A DNA stretch of 64,000 nt from Styela clava. Its lineage: Eukaryota > Chordata > Ascidiacea > Stolidobranchia > Styelidae. Each line of letters opens with the position of its first letter. Position 1 is the first letter of the stretch. This document shows positions 30,762-41,575 of this stretch, piece by piece. Both the position numbers and the translations under genes were made by a program. The notes beneath the pieces are model-generated. The model was not told the DNA's origin. It saw only the letters and a program-made list of their open reading frames with translations, and ran no database searches. The stretch spans positions 4,278,001 to 4,342,000 of the forward strand of contig NC_135250.1 of NCBI RefSeq assembly GCF_964204865.1, written 5' to 3'.

Positions 30762-32469
30762 CTAAACAATAATAAATTTAGCAATGAGGAGGCTGATCAG
30801 GGATCCAACTATAATGCTTGATTTGATGGTTCCAGCGCTTGATGTGAGCTCAGTGATCAGCGTGGTGGTGGGTTCAGAGGTCAAAGTTGTTGCTGCAGCG
30901 GTTGTATGGGGTCCGTTACATGCATCTGAATAAATTTAAAAAAAAACTATTACCTTCTAAATTTGCATTCCATCTTTTTACTTATTTGAATAGGGATATC
31001 GCAGGTTGAACGTGATGCATGACGTAATAAATTGAGTATTCGATACAGAGCCGAAAAGATTTCGTTCTTTCAAACGTTTTTAAAAGTAAGCTTGACAGAG
31101 GCGAATTTCAATAAAATAAACCTGAAGCCTGATGGTTTAATTGTTAACTTTGTTTTCCAACGCAGTTCAAACATCTCGGGTTCAAATTTCACGCCCGCCA
31201 CTTCACCCATGCAGGGTGTAATAAAGTTGGTTGGCAATGCCGAATTATTATGGTTCCCACCCAGAGCACTTTGAATGATTTGAACCTTAGTAACTCCTTG
31301 AAAGCCATTTTGTAGAGGAAACGTATAAATAACTCATAGTAGGTTTGCGAGAGATGAGGATTCAATTTAAAACTGAACTTGGAGCATAATAGTTGAAGCG
31401 TTATATAATTACGCTTTTCATCGCCGCTTAAAAATCTCTCTCTGGGGATTTAATTCCCATGTGCACCACCCCACCCTGGGTGTAAAAACTGGGCAATGCC
31501 GAACCAGGAAATTCCGCAAAAAAAGTTCCACTTCTTTTAAAATATAGCAGCCTCCTGCCTTGCAGTGACTGCTTTTACAGAGCCTGGTGCGAAGTGAGTT
31601 GCTTATAAAAGTATAAAAATTGATAAAACGACTCACTCCCTTTGCAAATGCAAGTTTCCGTGGTTATATGAAACAAAGTGTCTTTATTGCAGCCAGTAGT
31701 AGTAACCTTGGGGTCGCCACATGATCGCGCAACAGTCGCTGTAACTGAAGTTTCAAATTAAACAATCAAAGTATCCATACTGAAATTATAAGTAATTGAC
31801 ATTAAATCAACTTAGAGAGTGTAAACAGGATCTTCAAATGTCTACGTAGGGATTTTATCACCAGTATGCCCTTTAAATTGAAAACAATTTTTTGAAACTG
31901 GCTTCAAGGATTTATTATCGAACATATTTGATTAAACACATGTTTCGTTTTGTTGTCGTTGTTTTGTGAAAATGGGCATTTGTACCGGTTTATTGTTATC
32001 ATAATTTAATTTGGTCAGAGATAGTATTTTTTTTTACCCCCCATCCATTTTAACATGGATGTTCTAGAATAGTTGTTGGAAAAACAGTTGCTTAATTAAA
32101 ATAATAAGTTTCTGAGACTTTCAAAAGCAATGTGAATGATGTGTAAAGCACTTACATTCAATAGAAACCGTCTGACAAGTTGAGTTAGAGCATTCAATGA
32201 GTTGAGAAGCATCGAGCTTTTTGTTATCGCCACAGTCCACACATTGGTAGCACATAATCGCGTACCCTGGATTACAAGAAATAAAAAGAATAAAAAGCAG
32301 TGAACGAGTGGTTTGCAAAAAAATTGGTTTATTTTAACATAAGAACGCAACGCAATTACAGTAATAATAACTTAGTTACAGCATTGTTTGGAACAAAACA
32401 AAAAAACAGATTTTACGAACCTGTCGCGACGAACATGAAGCACAAGCATGCAATCAAGAATATCTTCAT
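30762..32469 (-). CDS. Ly6/uPAR-like GPI-anchored three-finger protein, copy A5
   Basis: Exons 32469-32421, 32266-32156, 31738-31637 and 30925-30762, all phase 1 with GT-AG introns; 426 nt, 141 residues. Signal peptide MKIFLIACLCFMFVATG; mature start YAIMCYQCVDCGDNKKLD. Ten cysteines in the family order: CxxCxxC, ECSNSTC, SCG, TTTGC, TCICKGNACN. Exon 4 adds a Thr-rich stalk (TTAAATTLTSEPTTT, LITEL), which should be O-glycosylated, and the hydrophobic tail SIIVGSLISLLIAKFIIV, expected to be cleaved for GPI attachment. All splice sites and the frame are intact, so this is a good model of a functional A gene. Its upstream region carries a clean TATA motif (33198-33213). Ligand and tissue are unknown. 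Confidence 0.85.
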
Positions 32470-33197
32470 TTTGAGTGATTTTGAAACTCGGAATAGCTTA
32501 ACAATAAGTGAGTAAATTTACTAAAAATAGAACAGAAATTTAATATTAAAACCGAAGCTACAAAATTCCATGTAAAAACTATCAAATCATAAATTACTTC
32601 ATATTGGAAATCAACAAAAAGGCACAAACGTCGCAGAATTGTTAGCGATGAGGCACGCCATGCAGAACTGCGGACTCAAATTTAAACTCTCCGCCCCGCC
32701 CTCGACTCCGACCAAAACCCGAATCTAAATCATTCACTATTTTGTCGTCTGTTCCTCTATATACGATAGCGGTTGCCTCGAACTTTTCCATCAGTATTAC
32801 TTTTGCATTTAAGTCAATGAGCTTTGAGCACACTTGCATAAAAGTATCTCCTACGATTTTCGAAACTGGTAAAACTATTTATATAGAAATACTGGCACTC
32901 TTTGACACGATTCTAAATTTTCTCATACTTATATAAACGTGAGAGTCAAAATTGATTTCTTAAAAAAAATTTAAATAAGATTCAAACGCTTCAGAGTTGT
33001 GAGTACTCGCAGTTGAATGCTTTTTTTTGAGTCTGCAGCGCTCGAAACTGATTATTTATGAAATTTACTTGACTCGGACTCGACGCGAACGCTTCAGGGT
33101 CGCAGTCTACTGTTGAGGATTTCGAGTCTGTAGCACTTCTTTTCGGCAGCGACCACGACGACACGGTGGTATGAGTGTGATATCGACAGGCGAAACT

Positions 33198-33213
33198 GGC
33201 CTTTTTATAGGCC
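33198..33213 (-). promoter_or_regulatory. TATA box of the A5 flank
   Basis: The minus strand reads GGCCTATAAAAAGGCC, a consensus TATA box framed by GGCC. The position is conserved upstream of A1 and A7. It lies about 730 nt before the A5 ATG, so a leader intron or trans-splicing to the TTTTAG about 55 nt before the ATG would be needed. Confidence 0.45.
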
Positions 33214-33855
33214 CTCAATTATTTTTGCTTCCGCTCTTTCGGTCCAGAAGAGTATCGAAGAAAAAATCCGCACATGACGCTGTAATAATATGAGAGAGCA
33301 TTACGATATTGCAGTGTTGGTGCGAAACAGAGAAAAAATACTCGTTGCCTGGACTGATATGCGCTTATTTGCTTATATGAAATTCTTTCAAAGACAAAAA
33401 GAATGCTGGGCCAATAAACCTGAGATATATCTTGTAAACAGTGGTTCGCGCAATCTTCTGAAAATCTCCTGAATTTTTCAAATTCACGACGCATTAAGGT
33501 TCTATATTACAATTACAAACCATCGCGCCCGGAAAGGAAAATTTAATTGATAAGCATCAATTTATGGTGAAGAAAAGGGGAATATATCCACATTTGATCA
33601 ATGCGATACGCGAGCTTGTGTTTATGGACTTACACGATTATACCGCTGCTGTTTAATAGCTCTGGCTGACTTTTGTACAGTTTTACCTGTCTTCACGCTG
33701 TAAAACGTCACTATAAATTTGCATCTATAAATTGCGCATCTAGCTAACTGAACAAAAATTTCACTATGCTAATGTTGCAAAGCAAAGTTTGATTGCGCAT
33801 TGCAAAACCCGATTGTTACATTTATGCTGACACGTATTTTGTTGATTGATATTTT

Positions 33856-34100
33856 TTAAAATGCATTTTTGCCATACCAGTGTCATCAGAAGCAGTAGAG
33901 CGCTTATTTAGTGCGGTGGATTGTAGTTAAATGCAAAAACAGATGTTACCCGCTTTTGTTATGAACTCTTTGAACACCAGATTTGCATATAACATGTAAA
34001 TTAAGGAAATGATTCAGGAATTATCCGGATTAACTACATTATTAAAAACAGTCGATGAACAGAAAATTGATAATTTTCTGAATGAGCAGAGATGACTCAG
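33856..34100 (+). pseudogene. hAT transposase C-terminal relic
   Basis: The plus strand encodes CIFAIPVSSEAVERLFSAV before a TAA. IP(V/A)SSxxxERxFSxxG is the signature of the hAT dimerisation domain. What follows (MQKQMLPAFVMNSLNTRFAYNM and stops) fits the decayed end of that domain. It is not an active transposase. A paralogous relic is at 46181-46430. Confidence 0.65.
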
Positions 34101-35057
34101 AGGCAGAATGGCAGAGAAATAGAATAAGAGTGCCAGAATGATGCTGAATTGTCATAGTTAGACAATACTCCTAAATTCAAAGTTAACGAAGTCAATCAAT
34201 TTTATCGTCTTTCATGTCTCTTTGCACATGCAGTCCTATTTACTAGACACTAAATCTAAATTTTCATAAATTCAGTAATCTTTATTAAATTCTATTCTTA
34301 CGGACATAAATTGCTATAAGATGGGATGGGACTATATATCTCAATGACAAGCCCTCCGCAGTGATTTTGAAACTGTTCGCCGTTGGATATTTTCAGGTGT
34401 GCACTGACGCTTTCTGAAATAACAATAAAGCAATTGTATTGAGTTTGATTAAAGATAGAATTTAATATTCAGAATGTAAATTATTCTGTTGTTCAATAAC
34501 GGCATTTTATAAACTAACACTATTGTGAAAAATATATGACGTCTTTTAACCAACATCTCTCCCAAATCTTTGTTCCCTTAATTTGTATTTCTTGGCGGAA
34601 AAATTGAGAGATCATAAAAGCAGAAATCTCCAGATTATGCTCACACAAACGGAATTATACCACCGTCGGTATCTCCGCCCCTGAAATGGTAAATGTATCA
34701 ATTCTCACATTCTGAGAACGTTCTTGCTCCCTTATCAAAACAAATAGTTGCATGCACTTTGCTTCAAGCAAAGTCGCTAGACCTCGATCAATCATAGTGT
34801 GCCATCTGATGGCTTCACGTCCGTTTATTAGTCCAAGTCGTGTATGTGATTAGTTAGCCTGTTATTATTTGTTTCAGGTGGATGGATTAGCTATAAAGAC
34901 TTCTTACATTAAAGACAATCAACTAAATATATGTATAAATTTGTAAATAATGGTCCGTGCCGTATTGGACTCGAGTGTGGATGTGATGCTCCAAACAGTG
35001 TTAGACGAAAGTCCCTACAACCCTGGTCGCGAGACCAGTCACGTCCTAGTTTGAGCC

Positions 35058-35255
35058 CCGACGTCAAGTAGAATAACTGAGAAAAGTAATTTCAAGACTT
35101 TGGTAAATGGTAATACAAGTCCGAATCGACTAGAATAACTGAGATAAGTCATTCCGGGTCTTCGATAAAGGGTGATACAAGTCCGAGTCGAGTAGAATGC
35201 CTGAGATAAGTCATTCCGAGTCTTCGATAAAGGGTAATACAAGTCCGAGTCGAAT
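35058..35255. repeat. 63-bp minisatellite, about three units
   Basis: Units begin AGTCCGAGTCGA(C/G)TAGAAT and contain CTGAGATAAGTCATTCCG and TCTTCGATAAAGGGT. The second and third units are most alike; the first is diverged. The period is a multiple of three, so the array is open on the minus strand, but no coding role is implied. Confidence 0.75.
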
Positions 35256-35831
35256 CGATGACTTGAGCTTTCCCAGCACTGCCTCCAACCGCAGATAACT
35301 TTTGGTCAACAGTTATCGTCAGTAACTATTCTAATATAGTGACGTCACAAAACTTTATTTCAAAATGGAAATAAAATATATCGAGCCATTCAAGACACTT
35401 TCATCACATAACTAGTTATCTTTACTCTTGCTACAGCATCCTTGCATTATATACACACAGATCCGCCAGACAAAAGCATAGAATAAGGATAAGTAGTTGG
35501 TCCCCTAGAGACCCAGCCAACCAACATGCGATAAAAATCGATTAAATTTGCTCATTTCGTTTTGAACGGTTAAATTCGGCAACATTTTTTTTTTTCAAAT
35601 GAACGGTTTTAAAGAAATCTTCACAAAAGTCGAAGAGTGCCGTGTTTTAGTTTACGCGAACTCGACAAATTGATCACTAACGGCCCTCGTATGGAAGGAG
35701 ACCGAGATTTTGGGTCAAATCGAAGTTTATTAAAACCTCGTTCATAAACATAAATGTTTTACCAAGAATAGCTATTGACCAGTGGAAGTAGTTTTTTGTC
35801 AGTGTAGAGAAATTTTAAGGGTAAGGTGACG

Positions 35832-36085
35832 CAGGGGCTTAGCCACAAATTTTCAAGGGAGGGTTCTGTCATTTTTGATTGCCAAGTTGGACCGCAACAG
35901 CTAGCGTGTCCGGTCGTGTAGCACGTCCGTCAGCAAGTCGGTCGGAGGCCGGAAAACGAGTGTTTTCATGAGTCTTGTGAGTCCAAAAAGCTTTTCAAGC
36001 TACAAAAATTGCTATGTATGTTACAAAAAATGCTTTAGTTTTTAGAGGGGATTCCGACCCTCAACCCCCCTGACTACGGGTACAT
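35832..36085. mobile_element. MITE with GCAGGGGCTTAGCC end
   Basis: Begins GCAGGGGCTTAGCCACAAATT, contains CGCAACAGCTAGCGTG and ends near CCCCCCTGACTACGGG. Related to 18515-18710. Confidence 0.45.
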
Positions 36086-36515
36086 CGATGTATTCAGCTC
36101 AAGGTAAAATGACTGAATGAAAGGGAAGCCGCTGTTTTCGCTCTCAGTGATTTCCAGAACGGTTGAACAACTTTTTTATACAACATTTATTCACACCCTT
36201 CGCTCAAAATTGCCCTATACAGGCAGCCACTGTTATCTAACAATACTACTAGCTACTATCATTTAAAAGGATCAGAATCTTTCCCAAAAAAATCGCCCCA
36301 TGATTACTGTTTCGTCAGGGTGTAATGTCTTGAGCGGACAATATCAAAACGAGAAGATATCAGGCTTTCCAAAACTCAGTAGTATTTTAAATGTATTTGG
36401 GATATTTATGTGAGATATTGTCTACAGATTTGTGCAGAGCAAATTTAGTAAATATCTCAGGTTATAATACAAGCAATAAAAACATATAATGTCATTTTCT
36501 TATTTCTGGTCTAAA

Positions 36516-38278
36516 CTATGATACAGCTATAGCAACGAGGAGGCTGATAACGGATCCAAATAGAGTGCTTGATTTGATGGTTCCGGCGCGTGAAGTCGAC
36601 GGTTCAAAGGTCGAATTGGTGAGTTCAGAGGTCAAAGTAGTGAGTTCATTGGTCGACGTTAATATTGCAGCGATCGAAGGGATAGTATCAATTCCGTTAC
36701 ATCCATCTGAATGAATTTGAAAAATTTAATGAAACTATTGGATTAAAATATCACCATCTTTTCATTTGCTTGAATAGGGACAGTTGAGCAGAATCATGCT
36801 GGCGATAATATTGAAGTTTCATACTGTATCATATATTCACTAGTTTGTAAGCCACGAGTTGCTTGTCTGAAAAGATATGACTCTGGTCAGATGAAAAGAT
36901 ATAGAAATACATTTGTGTTAGTGTGCAGCAGGACTCTTGACTTGCTAAAAATACGCATATCATGATCCATAAGCATATATGACTTCCCGACTAATGTGGA
37001 CCAATTATCAATAATGATAAAAACAGCAGTGATAGAATGTTAGGACGAATTCTCATTTTATTCGAACTCACTATGACGACAGTTTCTCTAATTTCAGAAA
37101 TTCTTTAATATTTAATCTGAAAAAGTATGTCGACCAAGTAACTAATTGTTCAGGTACCCATTTAAATTCCAAACTCGCCTCCTTTGCAAACACAAAATTC
37201 GGTCATCATGTCACCACTCCCTGATTGTGAGCATCCAGTGTCGACGAGTGTGGATCAAGATCGCTTAATATCACCTGAAATCAAGGTTGAATATTAACTT
37301 AGAGTATTGATAAGATAATACGTGGAGTATTTTACGGACCGTGAGGCCTGCTCCAAATACTTTTTCTTCTCAAAAATCGATCGCGCGACCCATAATCCGG
37401 TACGCCCAATGTAGAGATCACTTAGTGCTTTATTGCCTACACTCAAAACTAATACCGATTCCGGTTGCGCGTTATAGTCCGACCCGCCTTATGTGTGGAT
37501 AAAACCCCAATCTCAGCTTTTACTGACGATGCGCAATATGGTGCATAAAATATGGTAACTGGTTTTTTATTGGACACGCAGTGCACGTATTTAACGTTTC
37601 CTTAAATTCTTATTATTTTAGGGCTGATTGCTGTTATCGTAAATAAACAGTACTTGATGTGGTTGATATCCCTAGAAGGCCATTACTATTTCACCCAAAT
37701 ATATTTTTGTCGTTTTTTTATACAGTAAAAAAAAAGATAATTTTTTATTTCTTTGCAGCAAACTTGGTGCTCAGCAATGGCCTCACAAAGCAAATACTCA
37801 TGTGCGATAATTGTGTTTATATAACTGAACAAGTCTTTTTTTGTTTTTACTCGTATTGCTCAAGACAGCTGAGATATTCGTAAAATTACACAAAATATTT
37901 AGGACCAGTAAGGTATCTGCGCGATATGAATAAAATACTCACCATCTGCGGTTTCTTTGCTACATGTAGGTTTTGAATCAAGACAAATCACCAGTTGAGA
38001 ATCTTTCAATTTTCTTTCATCGTTGCATTCATAGCATTGATAGCACTTGATTGCGTAACCTGGTTAAAAGAATTTTCATTTTTCCTCGTCCTCATATCGG
38101 ACTTCTCGCGCGGATATTAGTGCTCCAAGAAACAAGGAAAACATGGTTTAGACTCTAGAGATTTTGAAAACAAATAAACTATGTTCGAAGTCACAAGAAT
38201 GAGCAAAAGTAACAATTTTAATCACATACCTGTAGAAGCAACCATCAAACATAAACAAGCAATCAATAACGAATTCAT
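36516..38278 (-). pseudogene. Ly6/uPAR-like gene copy B6 with in-frame TGA
   Basis: Exons 38278-38230, 38059-37943, 37274-37179 and 36706-36516, 453 nt in total. Signal peptide MNSLLIACLCLMVASTG; domain start KCYQCYECNDERKLKDSQL. In exon 3 the codon for the first cysteine is TGA (KRS-stop-STLVDTGC, codon 62), where B3 has TGC and B8 TGC. The exon 3 donor is GC (GGAG|GCGAGT) instead of GT; GC-AG introns exist, so this alone would not kill it. Beyond the stop the frame is open to a Thr/Ser-rich stalk and the hydrophobic tail STLFGSVISLLVAIAVS. With the stop, the product would be a truncated secreted peptide lacking half the domain and the anchor. Most likely a young pseudogene. Selenocysteine was considered and judged unlikely. 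Confidence 0.7.
37268..37680. repeat. Segment of B6 intron 2 duplicated 1.3 kb away
   Basis: This ~415-bp stretch, beginning at the exon 3 acceptor (TATCACCTGAAATCAAGG) and ending CCCTAGAAGGCCATTACT, recurs almost identically at 38568-38995. The differences are a few single bases. Confidence 0.85.
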
Positions 38279-38567
38279 TCCGATTGAATTTATGAATTGA
38301 AACAACGAAAGTTAACATTGCAAATAAAGTATCAACACCAAAAATAGCTGCTTCTCTCTTCTCGCTAGCAAGGCGACAAAGTTTTTCATTCTGATTCAAT
38401 CTTCCGCTTAATACTGTTAAAAAAATCAAAAAGTTTAGGTCCGAATACTTGTAGAGTTTTATCAGATCGTAGGTACGAAATATTTTATGAAAGAAGAATT
38501 ATTTCAATGCGAATGAAGTCAACTCAGATAGAATTAACGCTGAGATATGCGAACGGTGGAAATGCGT

Positions 38568-38995
38568 TCATCACCTGAAATCAAGGTTGAATATTAACTT
38601 AGAGTATTGATAAGATAATACGTGGAGTATTTTACGGACCGTGAGGCCTGCTCCAAATACTTTTTCTTCTCAAAAATCGATCGCGCGACCCATAATCCGG
38701 TACGCCCAATGTAGAGATCACTTAGTGCTTTATTGCCTACACTTAAAACTAATACCGATTCCGGTTGCGCGTTATAGTCCGACCCGCCTTATGTGTGGAT
38801 AAAACCCCAATCTCAGCTTTTACTGACGATGCGCAATATGGTGCATAAAATATGGTAACTGGTTATTTATTGGACACGCAGTGCACGTATTTAACGTTTC
38901 CTTAAATTCTTATTATTTTAGGGCTGATTGTTGTTATCGTAAATAAACAGTACTTGATGTGGTTGATATCCCTAGAAGGCCATTACTTACCTAGA
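38568..38995. repeat. Duplicate of B6 intron 2 segment in the B6 upstream flank
   Basis: Same sequence and orientation as 37268-37680. On the B6-proximal side it abuts B-type upstream sequence (GGTGGAAATGCG|TTCATCACCTG). On the other side CTAGAAGGCCATTACT is itself tandemly repeated (38973-39006). It may mark the scar of a deleted B gene or an unequal crossover. Confidence 0.85.
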
Positions 38996-41146
38996 AGGCC
39001 ATTACTAAGTAACTAGTGCTCGCAACTCGACAAAATTGTACATTTCATCTTCAGCGTGTGAACTATATTTTTGTACAGTCAGAACGATTTAGCATTGAAT
39101 CAGGTGATTAACGAATCATTACTGCGGTAACAAAATAGCACTGTAACGAAAATATTATAACATCATGATCTTTATATCGTACCATACTTACATTATAGCA
39201 TAGGTTCATCAAATCGCAGCGTGATAATCTTTTTGTTTTTTTAAAATCATCTCTTCCATTCAACAAATTTCGTCGAAGTACGATTTACCACGTAGTACAA
39301 GGTGTATTGAAAAAATTCGACTAAATTACTTGTTTCTTTTGCAGCAATACTCCAAAATAGACCGTGTTGATGACGATGCAAATGTTGTCAATACTTGATT
39401 AAATCCTATTTCGAATCTCAAAATAATGTTGTATGGTTTAAAAATATATTGGAATCTTTGTGCCATCACATATTTATCCATTTTGCTGTTGTTTATGAAT
39501 CAACTATGACTCGATCATCAACTCGACTTGGAATCTGAGAATTCAGTGACTCGACTTGACTTGAGAATCGAATTTAAAATTTGCTGCATATCGGAATTGA
39601 TAATAAATAATGAATTTTTGTTTAATAAATTTTTTACTCAATATGAGGAAAATGAAGCAAAAAATGCATCCGTATGTTCAAAAATATTCTGTGCTATTGT
39701 AGAGTTTTATCAGAGCGTAGGTGCAAAATATTTTATGAAAGGAGGATACTTGAATGCGAATAAAATCGATTAGGATAAAATTAACGCCGAGATATGCGAA
39801 CGGTGCAAATGCGATCGATTTGTAAGTAGTGGTTACAACAAAGCAAATTTGTACATTTCATAACTTTAGCGTGCGAAAGATATCTTTGTACAATCAGAAC
39901 GCTTCAACATTGAATCAGGTGATTAACGAATCAATACTGTGGTAATAAAATAGCACTGTAACGGAAATATATAATATTATGATGTTTATATCGTACCTTA
40001 CTTCAGATTACTCTGCAGGAAATACGTTAAAGCATCGGTTCATCAAATCCCAAACTGATTACTAGCAAACAAATCAGTGAATTCGTCGTACCAATCAATG
40101 GGTAACAAAATTAAATATTATTCATTTCAAAGTTTTTTTATCTTAATTTTTATTGTCCACAGATTGCCGTGGTATTTTGGATCAGTAATGCTTTTATTTT
40201 GCTGTAAGTGGACGCAATCACAGGTTACGTTGAACACAATTGAATCGCGACGACTGTTTTAAAAGCTGTTGCATGGGAATTTCGATTTTGAACCCAAGAG
40301 AATCCTGGCTGCGCCCCTGTTTTTGCCTTTCAGTTTTGTCGAAAGTTGAATACATTGAGATATTTGCAGTGTTGGAGCGACAAGTTGATTTGAAAAAATC
40401 TCAATAAACAAATTTCCACACTCATGTTTTATTTTCCCTGTTACTGAGTTCACCGGGCCATTTTATTCCCTTCTAAATCCTTCTAAAAAACTTTAACGTA
40501 GAGGTAGATTTGTATATGGAAAACAATTTATTCAAAAATTTAATAAAATATGTCAGTCTTAGAATATGACGTCATAAATAGTGCATTTTTGTTCAATAAA
40601 TTGTCTCACACAATGAGAAAAATGAAACAAAAAATTAAAATAATGAAACCGGATACCCGAAAATATTCGGACGCAAAGTTGAATCGCTCGTTTCACAAGA
40701 AAAGAATTTTGAAACAACCCGGATATTCAAAACATATCCTGTACCATATCCGGACTCATTGCAATTCTTTTCTTCTAAAACAAAATGGCGAACATGAGAT
40801 TCAACTGCGCCTGTATTGGATTTTGTTTAAGACAAGTAACCCACTTTCAGTTTATCTGTCATTCATGTATAACCAAGCTCAATGATGCATGATGTCAGCA
40901 ACAGTGAATAACAAACTTCGTTGCTATAGCTCCACCAGATGGCGCCAGTCGTATAGTGCTTACTATGATTCAGCGTTACAACGAGTTTCGATTTTTTAAA
41001 CAATTACTTTATAACAAGACACACCCAATAAACCAATTAGTGAATTTTTAAACATTTGCGAATGATAGAAAAAAATAACTAGGTGCGTGGAACACAAAAA
41101 CCACTTCATGCACATGACCTTGTCATGATGTACTGGATTGGGTAGA

Positions 41147-41399
41147 GCAGGAATGCGCAAAGTTTTTTTGCAAGGGCAGCATTGAGAAATTTGCTATGAA
41201 ATTGTCGAATTGAATGGTGGCTGACATTGTTGAATCGAGGACGAAAAATATAATAAAATGATTTTAATAATTCATAGTTCAGACATTTTAAATAAAGTTT
41301 AGGCATGAATCTAAATCTTGTATGTAGTTGTAAGAAGTTTTTACAACTTTCTCCGAGAGCAGAGGGCCACACAAAATTTGTGGCGGCCCACCATCTCTA
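41147..41399. mobile_element. hAT-like MITE in the A7 3' spacer
   Basis: Orthologous in position to 30336-30609 and 59234-59514, with GGAATGCGCAAAGTTTTTTTG at one end and GGCGGCCCACCATCTCTAG at the other. Confidence 0.55.
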
Positions 41400-41575
41400 G
41401 GGTAGACTATATGCCAACTGAGATAATCGGTGCTTGAAAAAAGTAGTGTCATTTAAGTATACATGGGTGCTTATCTGAAGCGTTGTTCGGAGAAAAAAGT
41501 AAAAATTTCGTGATATAATCTATAATATAAATTATATGCAATACTTTCAATCGACTTAGTTATGTTATGTCTGGT

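Larger units (their letters stand above)
32470..34860 (-). other. 5' flank of A5
   Basis: Homologous to 44949-49110 upstream of A7, from the ATG-proximal block to beyond 34,800; 33000-33660 and 45310-46000 are nearly identical. It holds the TATA motif at 33198-33213 and a hAT transposase relic at about 33856-34100. A7's copy has an extra 2.05-kb transposon that is absent here. Short open frames around 33000-33500 are shared by the two flanks but show no protein signature. Confidence 0.55.
34861..36515. other. Intergenic between A5 flank and B6
   Basis: No gene. It contains a 63-bp minisatellite (35058-35255) and a MITE (35832-36085); 36200-36515 is the 3' flank of B6 and resembles 55420-55483 behind B8. 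Confidence 0.45.
38279..41575 (-). other. Spacer between A7 and B6
   Basis: No intact gene. Reading down the minus strand from A7: the A-gene 3' flank with a hAT-like MITE (41147-41399), ATATCCGG words, the block at 40440, B-type upstream blocks, then a second copy of B-type upstream sequence (39000-39200) after the duplicated intron segment at 38568. Two B-type upstream regions in series suggest a deleted B gene between them. Confidence 0.5.

Noticed and set aside
32991-33494. Overlapping open frames in the A5 flank, repeated at 45348-45877
   Set aside because: They are shared because the flank was duplicated. They start at unsuitable codons, have no domain signature, are not flanked by splice sites and overlap the TATA motif.
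37250-37262. B6 TGA as selenocysteine
   Set aside because: TGA replaces a cysteine codon, which is how Sec substitutions look, but three-finger disulfide cysteines are not known Sec sites, no SECIS was recognised, and the gene also has a GC donor. Nonsense decay is simpler.
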